A DNA stretch of 64,000 bases from JAGPUQ01 sp041594335 (GTDB lineage Bacteria > Pseudomonadota > Gammaproteobacteria > Pseudomonadales > Porticoccaceae), in NCBI GenBank assembly GCA_041594335.1, contig JBFHML010000001.1, forward strand, positions 1 to 64,000, in the 5' to 3' direction. Positions within the stretch are counted from its first letter, which is position 1. The number at the start of each line of letters is the position of its first letter. Shown one piece after another: positions 8,256 through 16,488 of the stretch. The notes below the pieces were generated by a model that saw only the letters and a program-made list of their open reading frames with translations, was not told where the DNA came from and ran no database searches. Both the position numbers and the translations under genes were made by a program.

Positions 8256-9422
8256 TCAGCCAATCATGGCGAGCATTACGCCGGCGGCCACCGCCGAGCC
8301 AATGACCCCAGCCACGTTGGGCCCCATCGCATGCATGAGCAAGAAGTTATGAGGGTCGGCCTCGAGGCCCAGCTTGTTGGACACTCGCGCCGCCATAGGC
8401 ACTGCTGACACCCCGGCGGAACCGATCAGCGGATTGATCGGCGTCGCACTCAGCCGATTCATCAGCTTGGCCATCAATACGCCCGCTGCGGTTCCCAAAC
8501 AAAAAGCAAATGCGCCCAAACCGAGAATGCCCAAGGTCTCCCAATTCAGGAATTTCTCAGCACTCATCTTCGAGCCCACGCCCAGGCCGAGAAAAATCGT
8601 GACCACGTTGATCAGCGCGTTCTGGGTAGTATCGCTCAGCCGGTTGACCACTCCGCATTCGCGCATCAGGTTGCCAAAGCAGAACATGCCGAGCAGCGGC
8701 GCGGCGCTGGGCAACAACAGTCCCACCAACACCAGCAACAACAATGGGAAGAGAATTTTCTCGACGCGGGATACCGGGCGCAATTGCTGCATCACGATGC
8801 GTCGCTCGGCGGGTGTCGTGAGCAAGCGCATGATGGGCGGCTGAATAATGGGCACCAGCGCCATGTAGGAATACGCGGCCACCGCTACGGCGCCGAGCAG
8901 CTCCGGAGAGAGAATGCTCGTCACAAAGATGGCGGTGGGGCCGTCCGCCCCGCCGATAATCCCGATCGAGGCGGCGTCGCGCAGCGAAAAGTCCAGCCAG
9001 CCGAACTCGCCCATCGCCACTGCCCCCAGCAGGGTGGTAAAGATACCGACCTGGGCGGCCGCACCGAGCAACAGGGTCTTGGGATTGGCGAGCATGGGAC
9101 CGAAGTCGGTCATGGCGCCCACCCCCATGAAAATGATCAGCGGGAACAACCCCGTGGCAATACCCGCTTCGTAGATGTAGTAGAGCAAGCCGCCCGGACT
9201 TTGCAGATGCCCCTGTGCATCGTAGACCGGCGCGGCTTCAAATCCTGCACCGGGCAGGTTGACCAACACGGTCCCAATGCCGATCGGGACGAGGAGTAGC
9301 GGCTCGAACCCCCGGCGGATCGCCAAATAGAGCAATATGAGACCCACCGTCATCATTGCTGCCGGCCCCAACTCCATTTGCGCCAGGCCCGATTGCTGCC
9401 ACAGTATCGCCAGCTTTTCCAT
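8256..9422 (-). CDS. oadB: Oxaloacetate decarboxylase beta subunit (Na+ pump)
   Basis: 388 aa, almost entirely hydrophobic with about ten membrane segments. Beta-subunit signatures of sodium-translocating decarboxylases are present: FLPLL-type TM1, GADGPTAIFV at about residue 160 (Asp used in Na+ translocation), RDAASIGIIGGADGP, NPLIGSAGVSAVPMAARVSNK and a final HAMGPNVAGVIGSAVAAG. It decarboxylates the carboxybiotin delivered by OadA and exports Na+. It is the third gene of oadG-oadA-oadB, 11 bases after oadA. Confidence 0.95.
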   Translation of the reverse strand: MEKLAILWQQSGLAQMELGPAAMMTVGLILLYLAIRRGFEPLLLVPIGIGTVLVNLPGAGFEAAPVYDAQGHLQSPGGLLYYIYEAGIATGLFPLIIFMGVGAMTDFGPMLANPKTLLLGAAAQVGIFTTLLGAVAMGEFGWLDFSLRDAASIGIIGGADGPTAIFVTSILSPELLGAVAVAAYSYMALVPIIQPPIMRLLTTPAERRIVMQQLRPVSRVEKILFPLLLLVLVGLLLPSAAPLLGMFCFGNLMRECGVVNRLSDTTQNALINVVTIFLGLGVGSKMSAEKFLNWETLGILGLGAFAFCLGTAAGVLMAKLMNRLSATPINPLIGSAGVSAVPMAARVSNKLGLEADPHNFLLMHAMGPNVAGVIGSAVAAGVMLAMIG

Positions 9423-9433
9423 AATCGCGACCC

Positions 9434-11230
9434 TCAGGCAATGACGAGCAGGGGGTCGCCCACCGCGACCTGGTCCCCGACTTTGGCCATGATCTCCGTG
9501 ACGGTGCCCGCGCCCGACGCGCTGACGGCAGTCTCCATCTTCATCGCCTCCAGCAGCACCACGGGCTGCCCGGCGGTCACCGCATCACCCGGCCGAACCA
9601 ACACTTTCACCACGTGACCGGCCAGCGGCGCCGGCAGCGGCGTGCCTTCGCCGGCACGCCCGGGTGCCGCACCGACAGCGGGCGCCGGCGCCGTAGGTGC
9701 GGCCCCACCCACAGGCGCAATCCCACTGACATCGCCACCCTCGGCTACCGTGACCGTGTATGCGCGCCCTTCTACCGTGACCGTGTACACCTCTTCACCA
9801 GTCTCCGTCTTCACCGGTTCGGGAGGGCTGCCGGGCGCCGGCTCGAAGGCCGATGGGTCGCCGCGATGGGCGAGAAACCGGAGTCCCACCTGTGGAAATA
9901 GCGCATAGGTCAGTACATCGTCGAGCCTGCCATCACCTTCAGCGAGCGGGATCCCCTGCTCCGCAGACTGCTGTTGGAGTTCATCGCTCAGGCGGTCAAA
10001 TTCCGCGCCGAGCAGGTCGGCCGGCCGGCACTGCACCGGCTCGGCCCCATCGAGCACCCGCTGTCGCAACGCCTCATCGACCGGCGCCGGTGTGGCGCCG
10101 TACTCGCCTTTGAGGACGGCTTCGGTCTCTCGGGACAGCACCTTATAGCGTTCCCCCGACAGCACGTTCAGCACCGCCTGGGTACCCACGATCTGCGACG
10201 TCGGGGTGACCAGGGGAATAAACCCCAGATCCTCCCGCACGCGGGGAATTTCTTCGAGCACTTCATCCATCCGCTCCGTCGCGCCCTGCTCACGCAACTG
10301 GTTTTCCATGTTGGTCAACATCCCCCCCGGCACTTGGGCCACCAGGATGCGGGAGTCGACCCCCTTCAACGAGCCCTCGAACTGCGCATACTTTTTGCGC
10401 ACTTCGCGGAAATAGGCAGCGATTTCTTCCAGTAACTGAATATCCAGCCCCGTGTCGCGCTCAGTGCCCTGCAAAATGGCCACCAAACTCTCGGTCGGCG
10501 AATGTCCGTACGTCATGGACATCGAGGAAATCGCGGTGTCGACATTGTCGATACCCGCCTCGATACATTTGAGATAGGTGGCAGTCGACATACCGGTAGT
10601 GGCATGGCACTGAATATGAATGGGAACCGAGACGGTTTCCTTGAGGCGACGTACCAACTCATAACCCGCATACGGGGTCAGGAGCCCAGCCATATCTTTG
10701 ATACAGATGGAATCCGCACCGAGGTCCTCGATACGCCGCGCCAGGTCCAGCCACGACTCCAGCGTGTGCACTGGGCTGATCGTGTAGGACATGGTCCCCT
10801 GGGCATGTTTGCCGACCTGCCGCACGGCACGCAGCGCCGTCTCAAGATTGCGCACGTCGTTCATGGCGTCAAACACCCGAAAGACGTCGACCCCGTTGAC
10901 CGCCGCCCGTTCGACAAACTTCTCCACGACATCATCGGCGTAATGCCGATACCCCAGGATGTTCTGCCCCCGAAACAGCATCTGCTGGGGGGTGTTGGGC
11001 ATGGCTTTCTTCAGCGCTCGGATACGCTCCCAGGGATCCTCGCCGAGGTAGCGGATACAGGCATCGAAAGTCGCACCACCCCAAGACTCCAGGGACCAGA
11101 AACCGACCTGATCGAGCTTCGCCGCGATGGGCAACATATCGTCGAGTCGCATCCGGGTGGCAAACAGCGATTGATGCGCGTCGCGCAGCACCACATCGGT
11201 GATGCCCAGAGGGCGAGTTTGATCAGACAT
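9434..11230 (-). CDS. oadA: Oxaloacetate decarboxylase alpha subunit (carboxyltransferase + biotin carrier)
   Basis: 598 aa. The N-terminal carboxyltransferase TIM barrel opens with ITDVVLRDAHQSLFATRM and carries the metal-binding HIQCHATTGM motif and the KDMAGLLTPY segment. It is followed by the PYC/OADA association domain (about 320-480). A flexible Ala/Pro linker (PTAPAPAVGAAPG) leads to the biotinyl domain, with EAMKMETA placing the biotinylated Lys at 564. It transfers CO2 from oxaloacetate to biotin, giving pyruvate. The biotin gene bioA lies 5 kb away in the same window. Confidence 0.96.
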   Translation of the reverse strand: MSDQTRPLGITDVVLRDAHQSLFATRMRLDDMLPIAAKLDQVGFWSLESWGGATFDACIRYLGEDPWERIRALKKAMPNTPQQMLFRGQNILGYRHYADDVVEKFVERAAVNGVDVFRVFDAMNDVRNLETALRAVRQVGKHAQGTMSYTISPVHTLESWLDLARRIEDLGADSICIKDMAGLLTPYAGYELVRRLKETVSVPIHIQCHATTGMSTATYLKCIEAGIDNVDTAISSMSMTYGHSPTESLVAILQGTERDTGLDIQLLEEIAAYFREVRKKYAQFEGSLKGVDSRILVAQVPGGMLTNMENQLREQGATERMDEVLEEIPRVREDLGFIPLVTPTSQIVGTQAVLNVLSGERYKVLSRETEAVLKGEYGATPAPVDEALRQRVLDGAEPVQCRPADLLGAEFDRLSDELQQQSAEQGIPLAEGDGRLDDVLTYALFPQVGLRFLAHRGDPSAFEPAPGSPPEPVKTETGEEVYTVTVEGRAYTVTVAEGGDVSGIAPVGGAAPTAPAPAVGAAPGRAGEGTPLPAPLAGHVVKVLVRPGDAVTAGQPVVLLEAMKMETAVSASGAGTVTEIMAKVGDQVAVGDPLLVIA

Positions 11231-11274
11231 GGCAAACGGGCTCCGTCTCAGAGAATGCGTTACAGCGGCGGACC

Positions 11275-11517
11275 TCAGCGGTTGCGGTGCTGGTCGATCG
11301 CAGCCTGAATGATGGCGCGCAGGTGGGCGTCGACAGGTGGCGTGTCGACCTGCCGCGGCGCGGGGGGGGCGGGCACCGGCTCAGGTAACCAACGGCGCAC
11401 GGCCGCGGACAGCAAGGTCACCGCGAGCACCAACAGCGTGAGGAATACGAACACTGTGCCCATGCCATAGATCATCAGATCCACACCCTGCGCAATCAGT
11501 GATTCGCCGTTCGCCAC
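11275..11517 (-). CDS. oadG: Oxaloacetate decarboxylase gamma subunit
   Basis: About 80 aa. One membrane helix (LMIYGMGTVFVFLTLLVLAVTLL) is followed by a Pro-rich linker and a short charged C-terminal tail that in the family contacts the alpha subunit and may bind Zn. Two in-frame GTG codons compete. The one at 11517 (MANGESLIAQGVD) has AGGGGAGG at good distance, whereas the GTG at 11523 abuts the SD, so I place the start at 11517. It is the first gene of the oad operon. Confidence 0.85.
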   Translation of the reverse strand: MANGESLIAQGVDLMIYGMGTVFVFLTLLVLAVTLLSAAVRRWLPEPVPAPPAPRQVDTPPVDAHLRAIIQAAIDQHRNR

Positions 11518-11552
11518 GAACACCTCCCCTGGGGCCAGATAAGGACCGGCGG

Positions 11553-11558
11553 ATTATA
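11553..11558 (-). promoter_or_regulatory. Candidate -10 (TATAAT) for the oad operon
   Basis: A perfect TATAAT on the minus strand lies 36-41 bases before the oadG GTG, in the spacer shared with argS. No good -35 hexamer is seen at 16-18 bases, so activation may be needed. Confidence 0.4.
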
Positions 11559-11600
11559 CACAGCCATCGCCTACTGGCGCGGAAGCCTCTTGCACAGTAG

Positions 11601-11628
11601 TTGCAATACCCGTACCGGCCACTAGAAT
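11601..11628 (+). promoter_or_regulatory. Candidate sigma-70 promoter of argS
   Basis: TTGCAA (11601-11606) and TAGAAT (11623-11628), 16 bases apart, match consensus at 4 and 5 of 6 positions and end about 30 bases before the argS start. Confidence 0.5.
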
Positions 11629-11658
11629 GCGTGCTCCCCTGCCCGCATTGGATCCGTG

Positions 11659-13395
11659 ATGAGCGTTCGCGCCCTGCTCGACCAACGCCTGCGCATGGCG
11701 ATGGATGCCTGTGGGATTCCCTCGCACCTTGGCCCTCAGCTGGCCCGAGCCTCGCGTCCAGAATTCGGTGACTTCCAAGCCAACGGTGCCCTGGCCGCGG
11801 CAAAGACCCTCAAGACCAAGCCCAGAGATCTCGCCGAGCGTATCCTGGCCCAAGCCGATTTTGCCGACCTCGTCGCGCGCACCGAGATCGCTGGGCCGGG
11901 CTTCATCAACCTGCACCTGGCCGATGACTTTATCGCGCAGCGACTCGATGACCTTCGCGCTGCGCCGCGCCTGTGTCCGAGCACCGCTCAACCCCAGCGC
12001 GTGGTGGTGGACTACTCTTCTCCCAACCTCGCCAAGGAGATGCACGTCGGCCATCTACGCAGCACCATCATCGGCGATGCCGTGGTTCGGGTGCTGGAAT
12101 ATCTCGGTCACGACGTCATCCGTCAAAATCACATGGGCGATTGGGGAACCCAGTTCGGCATGTTGATTGCCGAGCTGGAAGATCACGTCGGCGCCGGCGA
12201 CGCCCCGGATATGGCCCTCGCGGATCTGGAAGGCTTCTACCAAAGCGCCAAGGCGCATTTCGATCGCGATCCGCATTTCGCCGACCGCGCCCGCCGCTAC
12301 GTCGTCGAGCTACAGGCCGGAAACCCGCATTGTCGGGCGCTATGGCAGCGTTTCATTGATATTTCCATAGCCCACAGCGAGGCCATCTACCGGCAGCTCA
12401 ACGTAAGCTTGAGCCACGCCGACATTCGCCCGGAAAGCTTTTATAACGCACAGCTCGAAGAGATCGTCACTGAGCTCGTCAACCTGGAAATCGCCCGCGA
12501 GGACCAGGGGGCATTGGTAGCCTTCCTCCCCGAGCTCGCCGACAAGCAGGGTAATCCCAGCGCAGTGATCGTACGCAAATCCGATGGAGGCTACCTCTAC
12601 GCCACCACCGACTTGGCGGCGCTGCGCTACCGTTGCCGTGAACTGGGCGCACAACGCATGCTGTACTTCATCGATGCACGCCAGTCGCTGCACATGAAGC
12701 AGGTATTCGCGGTCGCGCGCAAGGCGGGGTTGGTGGGCGCTGAAGTGCACCTGGAACACCATGCCTTCGGCACGATGTTGGGCTCGGACGGCAAACCTTT
12801 CAAAACGCGCAGCGGCGGCACCGTGAAGCTCGCCGACTTGCTCGACGAGGCGGAGAAACGCGCGGCGCAACTGGTCGCCACCAAGAACCCCGAGCTCACC
12901 GAAACCCGGCCTGAAGAAATTGCCCGCAAAGTCGGCATCGGCGCGGTCAAATATGCCGATCTGAGCAAGACGCGCACCCATGACTATGTCTTCGATTGGG
13001 ACGCGATACTCAGCTTCGAGGGCAATACCGCGCCCTACCTCCAATACGCGTATACGCGCACCCAGAGCTTGTTTCGGCGCGCAGCCTCCCTGCCCGACGC
13101 CACGCCCGGCGCCATTCGCATCACCGAGCCGGCAGAACGGCGGTGTGCGCTACTGCTGCTGGAATTCGAAGAAGTGCTCCATCAGGTGGCAACCGAGGCC
13201 TACCCTCACGTGCTGTGCAACTACCTCTACGAGTTGGCCACTACCTTCACGACTTTTTATCAGCACTGTCCGGTGCTCAGGACGGAAGTCGACCCGGCAC
13301 TGCGCGCCAGCCGTTTGGCCTTGTGCGACCTCGCCGCCCGCACCCTGGCCACCGGCCTGGACCTGCTCGGCATCGAAGTCATGGCGGAGATGTAG
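11659..13395 (+). CDS. argS: Arginyl-tRNA synthetase
   Basis: 578 aa from the ATG at 11659 (a GTG immediately before it is an alternative). The N-terminal Add-1 domain is followed by the class I catalytic core, with VVVDYSSPNLAKEMHVGHLRST carrying the HIGH motif as HVGH at 129-132. GDWGTQFGML, DGGYLYATTDLAAL and the KMSKS-equivalent FKTRSGG follow. The C-terminal anticodon-binding helices contain APYLQYAYTR. It charges tRNA-Arg. It is divergent from oadGAB; its 3' end overlaps the macrodomain gene on the other strand by 17 bases. Confidence 0.96.
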   Translation: MSVRALLDQRLRMAMDACGIPSHLGPQLARASRPEFGDFQANGALAAAKTLKTKPRDLAERILAQADFADLVARTEIAGPGFINLHLADDFIAQRLDDLRAAPRLCPSTAQPQRVVVDYSSPNLAKEMHVGHLRSTIIGDAVVRVLEYLGHDVIRQNHMGDWGTQFGMLIAELEDHVGAGDAPDMALADLEGFYQSAKAHFDRDPHFADRARRYVVELQAGNPHCRALWQRFIDISIAHSEAIYRQLNVSLSHADIRPESFYNAQLEEIVTELVNLEIAREDQGALVAFLPELADKQGNPSAVIVRKSDGGYLYATTDLAALRYRCRELGAQRMLYFIDARQSLHMKQVFAVARKAGLVGAEVHLEHHAFGTMLGSDGKPFKTRSGGTVKLADLLDEAEKRAAQLVATKNPELTETRPEEIARKVGIGAVKYADLSKTRTHDYVFDWDAILSFEGNTAPYLQYAYTRTQSLFRRAASLPDATPGAIRITEPAERRCALLLLEFEEVLHQVATEAYPHVLCNYLYELATTFTTFYQHCPVLRTEVDPALRASRLALCDLAARTLATGLDLLGIEVMAEM

Positions 13396-13903
13396 ATTCG
13401 AGAGCCCCTAACTCGTGCCGGTACCGATCCGCCATCTCGGTTCCGAAGCAACAAAACACCACGCGCGTTACCGAAGTGGGTCGCGCCAGGGCAGCGCGCA
13501 CCGCACGCACCGCGATGGGGACGGCGCGCTCCGGTGGAAATCCGTACACCCCACAACTGATCGCTGGAAAGGCGATGGATGCGAAACGCTGTGCGGTCGC
13601 CAGCGCCATGGCATTGCGATAACAGCGAGCGAGTAGCGCATCCTCACCGGCATCTCCGCCCTGCCATACAGGCCCAACCGCATGCAGAATCGCCCGCGCC
13701 GGCAACCGAAACCCTGGTGTCATTCGCACCTCGCCAGTGGGGCAGCCGCCAAGGCCGCGGCAAGCAGCCTGCAGCTCCCGTGCACCTGCCGCGCGATGAA
13801 TGGCGCCGTCCACTCCGCCACCCCCCGCCAGCCGCGCATTGGCAGCATTCACAATCGCGTCGACGGAAAGCTGGGTAATATCGCCTTCGATAACCTCGAT
13901 CAT
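13379..13903 (-). CDS. Macrodomain protein, O-acetyl-ADP-ribose deacetylase type (YmdB-like)
   Basis: 174 aa from the ATG at 13903, which has a GGGAGAG SD; a start 48 codons upstream has none. It is a single macrodomain: MIEVIEGDITQLSVDAIVNA, then AANARLAGGGGVDGAIHRAAG (ADP-ribose loop), CPTGEVRMTPGF, HAVGPVWQGG and AFPAISCGVYGFP. Family members remove the acetyl group of O-acetyl-ADP-ribose or reverse mono-ADP-ribosylation. The spacer upstream contains a repeat-like element also found before bioA. Its 3' end overlaps argS tail to tail. Confidence 0.88.
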   Translation of the reverse strand: MIEVIEGDITQLSVDAIVNAANARLAGGGGVDGAIHRAAGARELQAACRGLGGCPTGEVRMTPGFRLPARAILHAVGPVWQGGDAGEDALLARCYRNAMALATAQRFASIAFPAISCGVYGFPPERAVPIAVRAVRAALARPTSVTRVVFCCFGTEMADRYRHELGALESTSPP

Positions 13904-13964
13904 GGTTTCTCTCCCGGCTGGATTTGCGGCGCTCGCGATCAGTCGGGAACCGAAGCTCGCCAAC

Positions 13965-14016
13965 GAGTCATTAGTGTTCAGTGCACTGCGGAGAATTCCT
14001 GACAAGTTGGTTGAAA
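13965..14016 (-). repeat. Dispersed element copy A (upstream of macrodomain gene)
   Basis: Read on the minus strand, this 52-base stretch beginning TTTCAACCAACTTGTCAGG aligns without gaps to 16430-16481 on the plus strand at about 28 of 52 positions by hand. Conserved blocks are ACCAAC, GG.AT.CT and CACT.ATG. Both copies precede a gene in the same orientation. It could be a shared promoter element or an old repeat. Confidence 0.35.
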
Positions 14017-14089
14017 TGAAACCCTTAACCTGATAACAATGCGCCAAAATCTATTCAGCAAACCTGTGAACCCCAGGGGGCTCAGCCCA

Positions 14090-14566
14090 ATGTGTTCCAC
14101 TTGCGACCTGCGTCATGTCATCCGCGCCACGCTCAAGCAACTTGGTGACTGGTCCTCTGCGGCGGAGAATCTGTTGCTTGGCACCGCACTCGCCGAATCG
14201 GGAAACGATACTCGCCTGCGCCGCGGCAGGCGACTCGGAATCTACCGCATGACCCCCGCCGCACATCGGGCGATTTGGGACCACTACCTGGTGAGTTTTC
14301 CAGAGCTTGCCAGCCGGGTGCGCGGGCTGGCCGGCCAACATGGCTTTCTCAGCGACCCGCACGGCGAACTGGCGACCAACCTCAAGTACGCTACAGCGAT
14401 CGCTTGGATGCGCTACCGGCATCGTCGGGTCGCCCTCCCCGATCCGGCAGATATCGCGGCGCTGGCGCGCTGCTGGCAGCGCTGCTTCCACCGCCGCGCT
14501 GACGCCGCCAGCGGTGATTTCATTGCCCGCTGGACTGCCGCCGAACACCGCGCGGCCGCAGCCTGA
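14090..14566 (+). CDS. Phage-like lysozyme-fold candidate protein, 158 aa
   Basis: 158 aa from the ATG at 14090, chosen for AGGGGG 10 bases upstream. It resembles a family of phage-associated proteins recalled from memory: LLLGTALAESGND (a Glu after a hydrophobic helix, as in transglycosylase active sites), GIYRMTPAAHRAIWDHYL, ATNLKYATAIAWMRYRH and a closing ARCWQRCF...FIARW. There is no signal peptide or membrane segment; the N-terminus holds a CSTC pair. Lytic activity is a guess. It stands alone, convergent with ttcA 7 bases away, and no other phage gene is nearby. Confidence 0.45.
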   Translation: MCSTCDLRHVIRATLKQLGDWSSAAENLLLGTALAESGNDTRLRRGRRLGIYRMTPAAHRAIWDHYLVSFPELASRVRGLAGQHGFLSDPHGELATNLKYATAIAWMRYRHRRVALPDPADIAALARCWQRCFHRRADAASGDFIARWTAAEHRAAAA

Positions 14567-14573
14567 AACCCCT

Positions 14574-15410
14574 TCAGGGCAGATTGCGGGCCGCAATGCG
14601 AAGCCCACCGTCCCGGCACAGCTGCAGATTGGCAAAATCGAACAGGCTTGGATCACCGAGCTGGGACGGCGCCACATTGCAAATGGCCGAAAAGATGGTT
14701 TCGGTACGCCCCGGATATTGACGCTCCCAATTCCGCAGCATTTCCTTGATCACCTTGCGCTGTAGGTTTTCCTGAGAACCGCAGAGATTGCAGGGAATGA
14801 TTGGAAATGCGCGGTATTGTGCGTAGCGCGCCAAATCGTCTTCCCGACAGAAGGCGAGTGGTCGGATCACCAGGTTACGGCCGTCATCGGAGAGCAGCTT
14901 GGGCGGCATCGCCTTCAGCTTGCCCCCATAGAATAGGTTGAGAAACAACGTCTCAACAATATCGTCGCGGTGGTGACCCAACGCGATTTTGGTGGCACCG
15001 ATTTCCTCGGCGAAGCCATAGAGAGTACCGCGTCGCAACCGCGAACACAGGCCACAGTAGGTTTTGTGCTCGGGCACCACTTCGGTGACGATGCTATAGG
15101 TGTCCTTTTCCAAAATATGGAATGGCACACCGAGGTCGGCAAGATACTCTGGCAGCACATGCTCGGGAAATCCCGGCTGCTTCTGATCTAGATTGACCGC
15201 GATCAGCTCAAAGTTCACCGGTGCCGTCTGCTGGAGATTGCGCAGAATATCGAGCATGCCGTAGCTGTCCTTGCCACCGGACAGACACACCATTACCCGA
15301 TCGCCGTCCTCGATCATCCGGTAACGGGCGATGGCATTGCCGACCTGTCGGCGCAAGCGCTTTTGCAGCTTGTTGAACTCGAGACGGTCGCGACCGTGCA
15401 ATTCAGCCAT
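14574..15410 (-). CDS. ttcA: tRNA 2-thiocytidine synthetase TtcA
   Basis: 278 aa. PP-loop ATPase with SGGKDS at 44-49, two CxxC pairs (KTYCGLC at 119/122 and IPCNLC at 207/210) that bind the iron-sulfur cluster, and near-identity to E. coli TtcA in LNKLQKRLRR-like, NLDQKQPGFPEHVLPEYL and IALGHHRDD segments. It thiolates cytidine 32 of tRNAs using a [4Fe-4S] cluster. The ATG at 15410 is preferred; a TTG six codons earlier would add MLRTKS. Neither has a clear SD. Confidence 0.95.
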   Translation of the reverse strand: MAELHGRDRLEFNKLQKRLRRQVGNAIARYRMIEDGDRVMVCLSGGKDSYGMLDILRNLQQTAPVNFELIAVNLDQKQPGFPEHVLPEYLADLGVPFHILEKDTYSIVTEVVPEHKTYCGLCSRLRRGTLYGFAEEIGATKIALGHHRDDIVETLFLNLFYGGKLKAMPPKLLSDDGRNLVIRPLAFCREDDLARYAQYRAFPIIPCNLCGSQENLQRKVIKEMLRNWERQYPGRTETIFSAICNVAPSQLGDPSLFDFANLQLCRDGGLRIAARNLP

Positions 15411-15570
15411 GGATTTCGTGCGAAGCAACGTCGGGCGGCCATTCTAACTGCCGCTGCGACCGCTCGCACGCCGCGGCGCACTCCGGGCGATGATCGGCTT
15501 ACTGTCGCACCCTACATGACCGATTGCGGGCCGGCATGCGGCTGGCAAACAGCGCATCCTGGGCGCGCGT

Positions 15571-16395
15571 TCAGGGCGCGTTCAAGGTCCAGTTATCCTG
15601 GTACTGGATCGCACCCTCATAACCGAGTAGGTAGAGCGCCTTGCGGTCCTCTGCGTAGTGCGCCATCAGGCGCAGAAACTCCTTACGATCACCCCCAAAA
15701 TCCCGCTCGTAGGTCTCGAGGACGCGCGAGGCGCGCAGGGGCCCTCGGGCACCGGCGATCGACAACCCGCGATCGGAATTGACAAACCTGCGTCCCGCGC
15801 TGGTCAGCAACTCCCGACTGTTGGGCCCCGTACAAGCACGAGGCTGGATATCGGGGCACCCCAGGCCCCCACAGGCCAAACCGAACAGGATTCGGTGGTC
15901 TTTCCAGATCGGCACCAGGATACCGTGCTCGATGTCATCCAAAGACAGCGGTTGACCGGCGACCGTAACCAAGGGCGCCCGCCAGGGCTCCGCGCCATCG
16001 ATACGAATGCTACTGATATCGGCGATCGGAAAATGATCGAGAATCAACTGGACAGTGAGCGCATTGTATAGATTGATCCAATACGCCAATTGTTCCTCGC
16101 GACGGTATTCGCGGGGGTCGAGGTCAGCGAGTACGGCAAGGTAACGGTCGAGTACGGCACGGTCCGCAGCCGATACCTCGCCGTAGCGAAACCGATTGAT
16201 ACCGGACTGGTGCCCCTCCACGACGTAACGCTGTAATAACGCATCCCAGAGGCTGTGATCGATGACCGCCGGGTTGTCCGCCACGCTGCGATCCCAGTCG
16301 TCGACGGACAGCGCGAGACTCTGGGGCACACCACCTATCCAGGTGGTCAGCACCGCCACCAACAGAACAACGACAAAGCGTAGCGGGTGCGTCAC
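15571..16395 (-). CDS. Exported DUF547-domain protein
   Basis: 274 aa starting at a GTG. A Sec signal (LRFVVVLLVAVLTTWIGGVPQSLA) is followed by the DUF547 domain. Typical blocks are EQLAYWINLYNALTVQLILDHFP, SLDDIEHGIL, RILFGLACGGLGCPDIQPRAC and SRVLETYERDFGG. The family is widespread, probably periplasmic, with conserved Cys/His/Asp residues suggesting a protease-like fold, but no activity is firmly known. It is transcribed divergently from bioA. Confidence 0.85.
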   Translation of the reverse strand: MTHPLRFVVVLLVAVLTTWIGGVPQSLALSVDDWDRSVADNPAVIDHSLWDALLQRYVVEGHQSGINRFRYGEVSAADRAVLDRYLAVLADLDPREYRREEQLAYWINLYNALTVQLILDHFPIADISSIRIDGAEPWRAPLVTVAGQPLSLDDIEHGILVPIWKDHRILFGLACGGLGCPDIQPRACTGPNSRELLTSAGRRFVNSDRGLSIAGARGPLRASRVLETYERDFGGDRKEFLRLMAHYAEDRKALYLLGYEGAIQYQDNWTLNAP

Positions 16396-16429
16396 GGATG
16401 CTTCAAACCGATTTGCGAGCGTGGCGCTT

Positions 16430-16481
16430 TTTGTACCAACATTTCCGGCATCCTACAATCGGCGGCTTCCACTTATGCTGA
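16430..16481 (+). repeat. Dispersed element copy B (upstream of bioA)
   Basis: 52 bases beginning TTTGTACCAACATTTCCGG align to the element at 13965-14016 (minus strand) at about 28 of 52 positions. In this copy the conserved part coincides with the candidate bioA promoter. Confidence 0.35.
16431..16459 (+). promoter_or_regulatory. Candidate bioA promoter
   Basis: TTGTAC (16431-16436) and TACAAT (16454-16459, 5 of 6 to the -10 consensus) are exactly 17 bases apart and about 30 bases before the bioA ATG. TTGTA/TACAA is also an inverted pair, but the 18-base gap is shorter than in a BirA operator. Confidence 0.45.
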
Positions 16482-16488
16482 AACGCCC

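Noticed and set aside
16431..16459. BirA operator upstream of bioA
   Set aside because: TTGTA and TACAA are inverted but only 18 bases apart and the inner bases do not match the AACC/GGTT part of the BirA site; a plain promoter explains them better.
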